This document shows positions 46,704 to 55,183 of a DNA stretch of 64,000 bases, in pieces. The stretch's first letter is position 1; every line of letters starts with the position of its first letter. The notes beneath the pieces are model-generated. The model worked only from the letters and a program-made list of their open reading frames with translations. It was not told the DNA's origin and ran no database searches. Source of the stretch: Aestuariimicrobium sp. p3-SID1156 (lineage in GTDB: Bacteria; Actinomycetota; Actinomycetes; Propionibacteriales; Propionibacteriaceae); assembly GCF_025144225.1 (NCBI RefSeq), contig NZ_JALXXB010000001.1, positions 496,001-560,000 of the forward strand, given 5' to 3'. The position numbers were made by a program, and so were the translations under genes.

Positions 46704-47462
46704 GTGGACGTGATCATTTGCAAGGATCCGGCTGAGGTCGGACGCACGGCGGCGCGCAGGGTCATGGAGATCCTCCGCCGCACCAGCCAGCCGGTGCTGG
46801 GTGTCGCCACCGGCAGTTCGCCCCTGGACCTCTACCACGAGCTCGCCCGTGCCGTGGGCGCCGGCGAGGTGGACCTGTCGAACCTGTCCTGCTTCGCCCT
46901 CGATGAGTACATCGGGCTCGAGCCGAACGATCCGAACAGCTATGCCGACACGATCCGCCAGACCGTCACCGAACCCCTCCATCTCGACCCGGCGCGGGTG
47001 CACGTGCCCCGCGGCATCGGCGAGGACCTCGATCAGGGCTGCCGTGACTACGAGGAGGCGATCCGCGTCGCCGGCGGTGTGGACGTGCAGATCCTGGGCA
47101 TCGGCGCCAATGGTCACCTGGGCTTCAACGAACCCGGATCCTCCTTCGGGGGCAGGACCCACCTGCAGCGCCTCACTGAGCAGACCCGCGAGGACAACCA
47201 GCGCTTCTTCGGGGACAGGGATGTCCCCACCCACTGCGTCACCCAGGGGCTGGGAACGATCATGGACGCCCGCCACCTCGTCCTGGTCGCCATGGGGGAG
47301 AACAAGGCCGATGCGATCGCCGCAGCCTGCGAGGGTCCGGTGACGGCGATGTGCCCGGCCAGCATCCTGCAGTTCCACCCCGATGCCTGGGTCGTGGTCG
47401 ACCGCGCGGCGGCCTCGAAGCTGCACCACCACTGGGTGGAGCCGGTTGGGGTCACCCAGTAG
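46704..47462 (+). CDS. nagB: Glucosamine-6-phosphate deaminase
   Basis: Converts glucosamine-6-phosphate to fructose-6-phosphate and ammonia; 252 residues. VLGVATGSSPLDLYHELAR, the catalytic-base region CFALDEYIGLEPNDPNSYADTIR, LGIGANGHLGFNEPGSSFGGRTH and VTAMCPASILQFHP are family hallmarks. GTG 46704. It is unlinked to nagA, which lies 15 kb away in the same window, and is followed by a cold-shock gene. Confidence 0.95.
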   Translation: MDVIICKDPAEVGRTAARRVMEILRRTSQPVLGVATGSSPLDLYHELARAVGAGEVDLSNLSCFALDEYIGLEPNDPNSYADTIRQTVTEPLHLDPARVHVPRGIGEDLDQGCRDYEEAIRVAGGVDVQILGIGANGHLGFNEPGSSFGGRTHLQRLTEQTREDNQRFFGDRDVPTHCVTQGLGTIMDARHLVLVAMGENKADAIAAACEGPVTAMCPASILQFHPDAWVVVDRAAASKLHHHWVEPVGVTQ

Positions 47463-47502
47463 ACTTGGCCTCTCCTGACCACCAGAGACAGAGGTAATCG
47501 AC
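47460..47502 (+). promoter_or_regulatory. Promoter and leader of the cold-shock gene
   Basis: TAGACT (47460-47465) overlaps the nagB stop codon. The 37-nt leader contains GAGGT ahead of GTG 47503. Confidence 0.5.
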
Positions 47503-47886
47503 GTGCCGATCGGCAAGGTGCGTTTCTACGACGCTGACAAGGGATTTGGCTTCATCACCAAGGAGGGCGGTGGCGACGTCTACGTCCGTTCCACGGTGCT
47601 GCCCGCAGGGGTGACCGCCCTCAAGGCCGGCCAGAAGGTCGAGTTCGGCGTCATCGAGGGGCGCCGCGGGGAGCAGGCGCTCTCGGTGGAACTGTTGGAG
47701 GCCCCGCCCTCGCTGTCCAAGGCCTCCCGCCGCAAGCCCGAGCAGATGGCCGTGGTCGTGGAGGACCTGATCAAGCTGCTCGATGGCATCGGCAATGGCT
47801 ACCGCCACGGGCGCCACCCCGACTCGCGCCAGGCCCAGAAGGTCGCCTCGGTGTTGCGTGCCGTCGCCGACGAGCTGGAACTCTGA
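47503..47886 (+). CDS. Cold-shock-domain protein with C-terminal extension
   Basis: RNA/DNA-binding protein of 127 residues. The cold-shock domain (1-66) has both nucleic-acid motifs in slightly diverged form, KGFGFI and DVYVRSTVL. A helical extension (EQMAVVVEDLIKLLDGIGNGYRHGRHPDSRQAQKVASVLRAVADELE) is unlike short CspA proteins and resembles the longer mycobacterial CspB. It overlaps the DUF3027 start by 1 nt. Confidence 0.9.
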   Translation: MPIGKVRFYDADKGFGFITKEGGGDVYVRSTVLPAGVTALKAGQKVEFGVIEGRRGEQALSVELLEAPPSLSKASRRKPEQMAVVVEDLIKLLDGIGNGYRHGRHPDSRQAQKVASVLRAVADELEL

Positions 47887-48668
47887 TGCCTACGAGAACC
47901 GGGGCGAGAGTGAAGCTGGACACCGTCACCGCTCAGGCCGTCGACCAGGCCCGCAGTGCCGCGGAGTCGTACGCCAAGGATTTCGGCGTCGGGGAGCACC
48001 TCGGCGTGGTCGCCGACGACGACCGCTGCGTCACCCATCTGTTCGCCTGTGAGCACCCCGGTTACCGGGGGTGGCGTTGGGCCGTGTCCATGGCCCGTGC
48101 CGTCCGTGGACGCGTCGCGACCGTCAACGAGGTCGAACTGCTCCCGGGCGAGGGTTCGTTGGTGGCACCGAGCTGGATTCCGTGGGAGAACCGCGTCCAG
48201 GCCGGTGACATCGCCCCCGGCATGCTGATGCCGACTGAGGACAATGACCCCCGCCTCGAACCCGGCTTCACCGGCGGCGAGTTGGCCGCGGACGCCGAAC
48301 CGGCCGAGTGGGCGATGACTCGCGCCGTCGTCTCGGAACTGGGGCTCGGCCGCGAACGCGTCCTCACCCGCTTCGGTCGCGACCTCGCCATCGAGCGCTG
48401 GCTCGAGGGGGAGGGCGGGCCCGACACCGCACTGGCCCACCAGGCCCCTGCGCCCTGCGCAACCTGTGGCTATTTCGCCCGCCTGCAGGGGAGCCTGGGC
48501 ATGTCGTTCGGTGTCTGTACCAACGAGTTCAGCCCCTCCGACGGTCGTGCGGTGAGCCTCGACCACGGCTGTGGCGGTCACTCCGACGTCGCTGCCGAGG
48601 AGCGGGGCATCGAACTGCCCGAGCCCGTCTTCAACACCATCGAGACCGATCAGATCCTCTTCGACTGA
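47886..48668 (+). CDS. DUF3027 protein
   Basis: Actinobacterial protein of 260 residues. It has an N-terminal DUF3027 core (VGEHLGVVADDDRCVTHLFACEHPGYRGWRWAVSMAR... VAPSWIPWENRV). A C-terminal Cys/His cluster (APCATCGYFARLQGSLGMSFGVCTNEFSPSDG... HGCGGHSD) looks like a metal-binding site. Function unknown. Translationally coupled to the cold-shock gene, a neighbourhood I recall as conserved in actinobacteria. Confidence 0.88.
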   Translation: MPTRTGARVKLDTVTAQAVDQARSAAESYAKDFGVGEHLGVVADDDRCVTHLFACEHPGYRGWRWAVSMARAVRGRVATVNEVELLPGEGSLVAPSWIPWENRVQAGDIAPGMLMPTEDNDPRLEPGFTGGELAADAEPAEWAMTRAVVSELGLGRERVLTRFGRDLAIERWLEGEGGPDTALAHQAPAPCATCGYFARLQGSLGMSFGVCTNEFSPSDGRAVSLDHGCGGHSDVAAEERGIELPEPVFNTIETDQILFD

Positions 48669-48674
48669 TCCCTC

Positions 48675-48686
48675 TACGATGTCCGG
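48675..48686 (+). promoter_or_regulatory. Leaderless -10 promoter of the purine permease gene
   Basis: TACGAT (48675-48680), six nt, GTG 48687. Confidence 0.55.
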
Positions 48687-50189
48687 GTGACGACGACAGC
48701 ACTCGACAGGTTCTTTGACATCACCCAGCGCGGGTCCACCATGGGACGCGAGGTCCGTGGCGGCCTCGTCACCTTCTTCACGATGGCCTACATCATCGCG
48801 CTGAACCCCCTCATCATCGGGACCGCCGCCGACAAGAACGGCAACCTGGTCACCGGTAAGCCCAAGTTCTCCGACGCGGCGATGACCGTCCTCAACGACG
48901 GCAACGTCACCCAGTCCAAGCTGATGGTCGCAGCAGCCACCGCGTTGATCGCCGGCCTGATGACGATCCTGATGGGTGTGTGGGGACGCTTCCCGCTCGC
49001 GCTCGCCACCGGTCTTGGCCTCAACGCCCTGCTGGCCTTCGTGCTGGCCCCCCAGATGACTTGGCCGCAGGCGATGGGCCTGGTCGTGTGGGAGGGCATC
49101 CTGGTCACCCTGCTGGTCCTGACCGGTGTCCGCGAGGCCATCTTCAGGGCTGTGCCCGGTGCGCTCCGCTCGGCGATTTCGGTCGGCATCGGCCTGTTCG
49201 TCACCCTGGTGGGCATGGTCTCGGCTGGTGTGGTCCGGCAGGGCAGCGGCACCCCGCTGCAGCTGGGTATCGGTGGCAGCCTGATGGGCTGGCCGCTGGC
49301 GGTCTGCATCCTGGCCTTCATCCTGCTGATCATCCTGTGGGCGCGGAAGGTGCCCGGCGCCATGTTGATCTCGATGGTGGTGGCTTCCGTTGCAGCCGTC
49401 ATCCTGGAGAACACGCTGCACATCGGCGTCCGCCTCGGCGACAAGAATCCCACCGGCTGGTCACCCAATGGCCCGGCCCTGCCGAAGTGGTCCGACTTCG
49501 CCACCCCCGATCTGGGGCTGCTGGGCCGTATCGACCTGTTCGGGGCCTTCGCCCCCGATGGCGTCTTCCGGCCCGGCTACGTGCTGGGCCTGGTGCTGAT
49601 CGTCTTCTCCCTGCTGCTGGCCGACTTCTTCGACACCATGGGCACGGTCGTGGCCGTGGGTGCCGAGGCCGACCTGCTCGATGAGGAGGGCAACCCGCCG
49701 CACCTGCGCGAGATCCTGCTGGTCGATTCCCTGGGAGCGGTCGCCGGCGGCCTGGGGTCGGTGTCCTCCAACACCTCCTACGTCGAGTCCACCGCTGGCG
49801 TCGCCGAGGGTGCCCGCACCGGTTTCGCCTCCGTGGTGACCGGACTGGCCTTCCTGGCCAGCATCATCCTGGCCCCGGTGGTGAGCATGGTGCCCGCCGA
49901 GGCCGCCGCCCCGGTGCTGGCCTTCGTCGGCTTCCTGATGATGTCCCAGGTCACCAACGTCGACTGGAGCGATGTCGAGGTCGGCGTCCCTGCCTTCCTC
50001 ACCATCATCCTGATGCCCTTCGCCTACTCGATCACCACCGGTATCGGCGCCGGCTTCGTCATCTACGTGCTCATCAAGCTGCTGGTGGGCAAGGCGAAGC
50101 AGGTCCACCCACTGATGTGGGGCGTGGCAGCGGCCTTCCTGGTCTACTTCGCCCAGGGCGTCCTCATGGGGCTCATCGACAAGATCTGA
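48687..50189 (+). CDS. NCS2-family guanine/hypoxanthine permease (AzgA type)
   Basis: Purine permease of 500 residues with 12-14 helices. RFFDITQRGSTMGREVRGGLVTFFTMAYIIALNPLI, ALATGLGLNALLAFVLAP, DFFDTMGTVVAVGAEADLLDEEG, and SNTSYVESTAGVAEGARTGFASVVTGLAFL are AzgA hallmarks. An insert with GTAADKNGNLVTGKPKFSD and a longer loop near 245-285 are actinobacterial variations. Leaderless. The last 17 bp overlap the convergent glycosyltransferase. Confidence 0.94.
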   Translation: MTTTALDRFFDITQRGSTMGREVRGGLVTFFTMAYIIALNPLIIGTAADKNGNLVTGKPKFSDAAMTVLNDGNVTQSKLMVAAATALIAGLMTILMGVWGRFPLALATGLGLNALLAFVLAPQMTWPQAMGLVVWEGILVTLLVLTGVREAIFRAVPGALRSAISVGIGLFVTLVGMVSAGVVRQGSGTPLQLGIGGSLMGWPLAVCILAFILLIILWARKVPGAMLISMVVASVAAVILENTLHIGVRLGDKNPTGWSPNGPALPKWSDFATPDLGLLGRIDLFGAFAPDGVFRPGYVLGLVLIVFSLLLADFFDTMGTVVAVGAEADLLDEEGNPPHLREILLVDSLGAVAGGLGSVSSNTSYVESTAGVAEGARTGFASVVTGLAFLASIILAPVVSMVPAEAAAPVLAFVGFLMMSQVTNVDWSDVEVGVPAFLTIILMPFAYSITTGIGAGFVIYVLIKLLVGKAKQVHPLMWGVAAAFLVYFAQGVLMGLIDKI

Positions 50190-51279
50190 GCGACTGGTTC
50201 GTCGCCTCGACCAGCTGGGGGACGTCGGCCTCGAAGTTGAACACCTCTTCGATGGCCCGGCGTCCCCTTTCGCCCATCTCGGCACGCAACTGGTCGTCGG
50301 CGAGCAGGGTGCGCAATGCCTCAGCCGGGGCGTCCACCGAGGTGGTGTCGACGAACAGGCCGGCCTGGTACTCCTCCAGCAGCTCCTGGAAGTAGGGGAA
50401 GTCGGAGGCGACGAAGGGAATCCCGGCGGCCATGTACTCGAACAGCTTCGTGGGCAGGGACTCGCGGTAGTTGGGCAGCGGCTGCAGGAAGACGAAGCCG
50501 ACCGCGCCAGAGGCCAGGATCTCCGGGATTCGGGTCGGGGGGACCGGCCCGATGTAGTCGATGCGCCCCTCGGCGGTGATGTCGGCGATCACCTTCTCGG
50601 CGAAGGCATCGGTTGGGCCGGCCAGCACCATGGAGGACTCGGGTACGGCGGCGATGGTGCCGAGCATTGAGTCCACCTGGCGGGTCTCGGTGATGCCGCC
50701 GATGTAGACCACACGACCCGGCACCTCGTCACGCTGCTTGACTTTCGGGAAGTCCTTGAGCCAGGGGTAGTTGCGCACGACATGGGCCTGCTGGCGACGG
50801 AACCTGCGCGCAATGACCGGGGTGGCGGCGACCACGGCGTCCGCGAACCGGTCCACGATCGCCATCAGTGCACGGGCATAGAGGCGGGCAAGGACGCGCG
50901 CCGGGCCGGACAGGTAGTCCTTGCCGTCGATCTGGCCGATCAGGTCCTCATGGGAGTCGTAGATGAACCCGGCCTTGTTCAACCGGCACCAGACCAGCGC
51001 CAGCGGGATCAGCTCGGGGTCGTGCACGTGCACTGACTTCGGACGCACGGAGTTCAGCGCCCGCCAGGCATTCCACCCGCCACCGACCAGGCGCTGCAGG
51101 CGCCCGCGGGTCTCGGGGAGCTCGTGCTGGTGCACCCCGTTGACGTCCTCGGAACCGGCGCCCCGGGCGATGAGGGTGATGTCGAAACCGCTCGCAGCCA
51201 GGGCAGTGCACTCCTTGTTGAAGATGCGGTTGTCGCGCGGCTTGTGCACCGTGGTCAGGTGGGCGATCTTCGGGCTCAT
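50173..51279 (-). CDS. Family 4 glycosyltransferase (surface polysaccharide)
   Basis: GT-B enzyme of 368 residues. KIAHLTTVHKPRDNRIFNKECTALAASGFDITLIA is the donor-free N-domain opening. SVHVHDPELIPLALVW, GRVVYIGGITETRQVDSML and the C-terminal ESLPTKLFEYMAAGIPFVASDFPYFQELLEE (E-x7-E-type region) complete the fold. ATG 51279 overlaps the upstream stop (ATGA). Last gene of a three-gene exopolysaccharide operon. Confidence 0.9.
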   Translation of the reverse strand: MSPKIAHLTTVHKPRDNRIFNKECTALAASGFDITLIARGAGSEDVNGVHQHELPETRGRLQRLVGGGWNAWRALNSVRPKSVHVHDPELIPLALVWCRLNKAGFIYDSHEDLIGQIDGKDYLSGPARVLARLYARALMAIVDRFADAVVAATPVIARRFRRQQAHVVRNYPWLKDFPKVKQRDEVPGRVVYIGGITETRQVDSMLGTIAAVPESSMVLAGPTDAFAEKVIADITAEGRIDYIGPVPPTRIPEILASGAVGFVFLQPLPNYRESLPTKLFEYMAAGIPFVASDFPYFQELLEEYQAGLFVDTTSVDAPAEALRTLLADDQLRAEMGERGRRAIEEVFNFEADVPQLVEATNQSLRSCR

Positions 51280-52493
51280 CGGAAGGCCTCCAGGAGTTGT
51301 CGGGGCTTGGTGGGTCGAGGGCTTCGGCTGGTGACCATGATCGTCTGGAAGAGCAGCGCGATGCCGATCATCTGAGCGGGCGCCACCGAGGACTTCAACC
51401 AGGTGGAGTTCGCGAAGCTGAGCAGCGGCACGGTCAGCACCATCAGCAGCAGGCCCTGTCTCATCGCGGTCTCGGCGCGGTCGGGCCACTGCCGCCAGAT
51501 GCTGGGTGCCATCCGCACCACCACCGCGAGCCAGAGCCCGAAGACGAGCAGGGAGACGAACAGGCCGTACTGGCTGAGGATCTCCAATACTCCCGAGTGG
51601 GGGTTGACGGCACCGAAGGTGAACATCGGCCCCTCGTTGTGCTGCATCTTCTCGGTGAAGCCGGCCGGGCCGACGCCCAGCCCGAAGGAGCGCCAGAAGA
51701 AGTAGAAGGCGTCCTGGTACAGGCGTCCACGAACCAGGTCACCGTGGGAGGTGGGGCCCGACGGCTGGATCGCCAACCAGCCGACCAGGGCCAGGGCGCC
51801 GGCGCTGCCCAGGGCGAGGAGCAGTCGTGAGCGGGTCACCATCATCACCCAGGCCGCCAGCACCAAGGCCATGAAGGCGACGTTGAGGCGCGAGTTCGAG
51901 GGCCAGGCAAGCACGGGGGAGGCCAGCAGCAGGGCGGTGAGCAGCCAGCGTTTCCACCCCTGCTCGAGGAACCAGCCGATCGCCATCATCGAGACTGCCA
52001 CGACCAGGAACCAGGCGAAGAGGTTGGGCTGGCCCATGTAGCTGGCGATGTCGGTGGCGCGGTTGCGGATGTCAGGGGTGGCGTCCAGACGGTAGTTCGG
52101 CAGGTGCTTGCCGGTCGCGATCTCCCCGACGGCGGGGATCGCCACCGCGAACCAGGCCAGGACCCACCCCCAGATGAAGGTGCGCAACAGCGAGCGGTCA
52201 CGCACCAGCAGCATCACTGCGATCATCGCGAACATCATCAGGGCAACGCCGAGCAGCTCCTTGACGCCCTCGGGGGAGCGGACCAGGGCCATTCCCCAAC
52301 CCAACCAGATGGCCGCGATGAGCCCCAGCCAGACGGCGGCGCGGGGCAGCGTCCGGGGGAGGCTGACGAGCGCCACGGCCACCAGGCCCGCCGAGACCAG
52401 ACGCACCACCGACAGCCCCGCGATCGATCCCAGCGGACCAAGGCTGGTTGCGAAGGGGAGCACGAGGAGCAGCAGGTGCGCCAGACGCCTCAT
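51276..52493 (-). CDS. O-antigen ligase/polymerase-like membrane protein (Wzy type)
   Basis: Polytopic protein of 405 residues with about ten to twelve helices. The long extracytoplasmic loop contains FWRSFGLGVGPAGFTEKMQHNEGPMFTFGAVNPHSGVLEILSQYG, the Wzy_C/O-antigen-ligase signature (G-G-P-x-F and N-P-H-S/N). It would polymerise or ligate repeat units outside the membrane. Overlaps both neighbours by 4 nt. Confidence 0.9.
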   Translation of the reverse strand: MRRLAHLLLLVLPFATSLGPLGSIAGLSVVRLVSAGLVAVALVSLPRTLPRAAVWLGLIAAIWLGWGMALVRSPEGVKELLGVALMMFAMIAVMLLVRDRSLLRTFIWGWVLAWFAVAIPAVGEIATGKHLPNYRLDATPDIRNRATDIASYMGQPNLFAWFLVVAVSMMAIGWFLEQGWKRWLLTALLLASPVLAWPSNSRLNVAFMALVLAAWVMMVTRSRLLLALGSAGALALVGWLAIQPSGPTSHGDLVRGRLYQDAFYFFWRSFGLGVGPAGFTEKMQHNEGPMFTFGAVNPHSGVLEILSQYGLFVSLLVFGLWLAVVVRMAPSIWRQWPDRAETAMRQGLLLMVLTVPLLSFANSTWLKSSVAPAQMIGIALLFQTIMVTSRSPRPTKPRQLLEAFR

Positions 52494-53710
52494 GCGATCG
52501 AACCCAGCACGTCGTCGACGAAGGTGCGGTAATTGCGTTGCGCATCGAAGCGCTCCCGGACGAGCTCATTGGCGGCCTGGCGCACCTGGGGGTCGCGGGC
52601 CGGGTCGACCTGTCGGTCCAGGGCATCGGCGAGGTGGGCAGGGGTGAGGTCGACGGGCAGCAGGAAGCCCGATCCGGGGACGATGGCCTCGCGAGTGGCG
52701 CCGACGTCGGTGGCCAGGCAGGGCAGCCCGCGCACGGCGGCCTCCATGATCGAAACCGGCACGCCCTCGTTGTCACTGGTGTTCAGCATCAGGTCGAAAG
52801 GTTGCGTGGAGAGTGTCTCCAGCAGTTCGGCATGCGGCACCATGCCGCGGAACTCGACCTTCACAGTGCTGGGCATGACCTCGGCGATGACGGTCTCGAC
52901 CTGGGCACGCAGCGGCCCGTCGCCAAGATGGGTCCAGTCCACCTGCTGCTCGGGGTGGCGTCGGGCGTACTCGGCGATGCCTCGCGCGGCCAGGTCGACC
53001 CGCTTCTTCGGCACCAGGGTGCTGATGGTGACCAGGCGCAGGGTCTGGGAGGGGGCCCAGGGGTCTGTGTCCCGCGGCGGCATGTCGACCCCGAGGCGGG
53101 CCAGCGAGAGCTGGTCGTCGCGGAATCCGTAGCGTTCGCGCAGGTAGTCCATGCCCCCCTCGGAGATGCTGAAGAGGGTGTCCAGACCCGAGAGCCCGGT
53201 GCGCACCAGGGGGTTGTAGGAGGCGGGTCGACCCTCTTCGTAGAGGTCGGCGGCGTGGGCGCGGCTGACCACCGGGGCGACGCCCGCCATCACGGCGCCC
53301 ACCGTCATGGGCTTGAGCCAGTAGGTGTAGACGACGTCCACCGGGCCAAGAGCGGCCACGGCATCGCGGGTCATCAGCGCCTGCACCATGGCTTTGAAGG
53401 CCATGGTGGCCCTGGCGGGGGTGAGCTTGCCACGGCGGCGGAGGTCGGCCAGCTCTCGGACGAGGAGGGGATGGGCGGCGGCGCGAACGCTGGCGAGGGC
53501 CTTGGCGGAGCGCGAGCTCCAGGCGTCCGCGAGCCGGAAGTCAACCGAGAAGTTCTCGGGGATGGGGCGCTGCGGGCCGGAGGGGCCGTACTCGACCGGC
53601 AGCAGGGTCACGTCGGCGGCGTCCCAGAAAGCGGTCTCGGGGCCGATGAACTGCTCACCGCTGCCGCCGGGGAAGGTCGAGGTGATCCACACCACACGCG
53701 GTCGCTGCAC
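52490..53710 (-). CDS. Family 4 glycosyltransferase
   Basis: GT-B glycosyltransferase of 406 residues heading the polysaccharide operon. ITSTFPGGSGEQFIGPETAFWDA opens the protein, SRAHAADLYEEGRPASYN and LVTISTLVPKKRVDLAARGIAEY lie mid-protein, and LNTSDNEGVPVSIMEAAVRGLPCLATDVGATREAI is the donor-binding motif. GTG 53710 with TAGACT six nt upstream is predicted leaderless. Confidence 0.9.
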   Translation of the reverse strand: MQRPRVVWITSTFPGGSGEQFIGPETAFWDAADVTLLPVEYGPSGPQRPIPENFSVDFRLADAWSSRSAKALASVRAAAHPLLVRELADLRRRGKLTPARATMAFKAMVQALMTRDAVAALGPVDVVYTYWLKPMTVGAVMAGVAPVVSRAHAADLYEEGRPASYNPLVRTGLSGLDTLFSISEGGMDYLRERYGFRDDQLSLARLGVDMPPRDTDPWAPSQTLRLVTISTLVPKKRVDLAARGIAEYARRHPEQQVDWTHLGDGPLRAQVETVIAEVMPSTVKVEFRGMVPHAELLETLSTQPFDLMLNTSDNEGVPVSIMEAAVRGLPCLATDVGATREAIVPGSGFLLPVDLTPAHLADALDRQVDPARDPQVRQAANELVRERFDAQRNYRTFVDDVLGSIA

Positions 53711-53728
53711 GCCGATAGTCTATCGCCC
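53711..53728. promoter_or_regulatory. Shared bidirectional -10 for the exopolysaccharide locus
   Basis: The heptamer TAGTCTA (53716-53722) reads TAGTCT on the plus strand (seven nt to ATG 53729) and TAGACT on the minus strand (six nt to GTG 53710). Only 18 bp separate the two start codons. Confidence 0.65.
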
Positions 53729-54958
53729 ATGAAACTGGACCAGATTCTTCGCGCCGTGCGTCGCTACTGGTGGCAGGGAGCGCTGCTCGGCGCCCTGCTC
53801 GGGGTCGCGGCGGCCGTACTGCTCAGCAGTGGGCCGACCTACAAGGCGACCAACACCATGGTGTACTCGGTGGCGGGGGTCGACAAGGTGGCCGATCCCG
53901 CCGAGGGGCGCATCTACGCGACCAGTCTGGCCGGTTCCTACTCAGCCCTGGTCACCACGCCGCTCATCACGGTTCCGGTCTCGTCGGATCTCGGGGAAGG
54001 GGCCCCCAAGCCGGAAGACCTGGCGGCCAACCTCAGGGTCCTGATGCCCGACAAGAACCTCATCTCGACCCTCACCTGGGTGGGGACCGATGAGCAGCAG
54101 GCCCGCCAGATCGTGGAGGCTGCTGGCACGCATCTCAACGCCTACGTCAACAAGACCTCCGACAAGTACGACGGCAACCAGCGAGTCAAGATCGTCTCCC
54201 AGGACATCGTGGTGGCCCCCACCGGCCCGGGCAGTTCGCTGCTGGGTGACGTGCTCAAGGGGCTGGTCGTTGCCACCTTCGTTGCCCTGGCCTGGATCCT
54301 GGCCCGCGCCATCCTCGACCGCAAGGTTCGCAGCGCCGACGATGTTGCCGAGATCAGCGACAGTTCGGTCGTGGGCCGGGTTCGCGACGCCGGGGACGCC
54401 GAGGCCCTCGCGCTGGCCATGCCCTACCTGGATGATCGCGCCGCGCCAATGGTGCTGGTCACCTCCACCCATCGCCGGGAGAACCCGGCCACCACCGCCC
54501 TGGGACTGGCGAAGGGGCTGGAGTCACAGCACCCCGGCCGCGTCCTGCTGGTCGACGCCGACCTGCGCCAGGGCTCGCTCAGCCAGGACGCCCAGGGCGT
54601 CGGTCTGTCCGAGGTGCTGTCCCGGCAGGTCGCCTTTGCCGAGGCAGTGCGTCCCGCGACGAACGGAATGCCTGCGCTGGTGCCGGCCGGCAAGCTCCCG
54701 CCGAACCCCGCAGAGCTCCTCGCCTCAGGACGCCTGCTCGAGGCATTGCGCGAGCACTCCGCGGATTTCGACGCGGTGGTGGTGAACTCCGCCCCCGTCG
54801 ACGACGGCAGCGATGCGGCGATCCTGGCCGCGCAGACCGGTGGCGTCCTGATGGTCGTCGGCGAGGGCAGGGTCGACAAGGAGGACCTCAAGGACTCCCT
54901 GGACCTGCTCGGCGCCGTGCGGGCGCGAATCCTGGGGCTGGTGCTCAGCCGGCGCTGA
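53729..54958 (+). CDS. Wzz/BY-kinase-like polysaccharide co-polymerase with degenerate Walker A
   Basis: Membrane protein of 409 residues. A Wzz-type segment with two helices (about 15-33 and 175-195) flanks an extracellular region. A cytoplasmic P-loop-like domain follows. The Walker A' motif VLLVDADLR (272-280) and the DAVVVNSAPVDDGSDA segment are present. The Walker A site, near residues 245-256, reads TSTHRRENPATT and lacks the GK[ST] lysine. There is no C-terminal tyrosine cluster. It is therefore probably not an active tyrosine kinase. It likely controls chain length or export of the adjacent polysaccharide. Confidence 0.82.
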   Translation: MKLDQILRAVRRYWWQGALLGALLGVAAAVLLSSGPTYKATNTMVYSVAGVDKVADPAEGRIYATSLAGSYSALVTTPLITVPVSSDLGEGAPKPEDLAANLRVLMPDKNLISTLTWVGTDEQQARQIVEAAGTHLNAYVNKTSDKYDGNQRVKIVSQDIVVAPTGPGSSLLGDVLKGLVVATFVALAWILARAILDRKVRSADDVAEISDSSVVGRVRDAGDAEALALAMPYLDDRAAPMVLVTSTHRRENPATTALGLAKGLESQHPGRVLLVDADLRQGSLSQDAQGVGLSEVLSRQVAFAEAVRPATNGMPALVPAGKLPPNPAELLASGRLLEALREHSADFDAVVVNSAPVDDGSDAAILAAQTGGVLMVVGEGRVDKEDLKDSLDLLGAVRARILGLVLSRR

Positions 54959-55137
54959 ACTCCGCCTCCACCCGCACGGTCACCTCGACCGCTTCATCGT
55001 CATCGCCTGACCCATCGGGTTGACCCTCAGGCCGCTGTCAGCCACCGCCAGGAGGGCGATGAGAGTTCGACGCCCTCGATTCTGGCCCAGGCCGTGGTCA
55101 GCGCCCCGGTGGATTCGGCCTGGACCCTGATCTGCAT
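54945..55137 (-). pseudogene. Possible small gene broken by a frameshift
   Basis: ATG 55137 opens MQIRVQAESTGALTTAWARI and EGVELSSPSWRWLTAA before a stop at 55027. An adjacent frame continues at once with EGQPDGSGDDDEAVEVTVRV and EAEFSAG to a stop at 54945. Both parts have coding-like third-position GC. A single indel near 55030 would join them into a ~64-residue protein with an acidic linker. GACAAT lies six nt before the ATG. Function unknown; alternatively it is a 36-residue peptide or chance. Confidence 0.35.
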
Positions 55138-55170
55138 GTGGCCATTGTCACCTCCCACCTCGCAGGGCAC

Positions 55171-55183
55171 TAGTCTCGGAGGC
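55171..55183 (+). promoter_or_regulatory. -10 promoter of pyc
   Basis: TAGTCT (55171-55176), seven nt, ATG 55184. The spacer contains CGGAGG, so both leaderless and Shine-Dalgarno initiation are conceivable. Confidence 0.55.
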
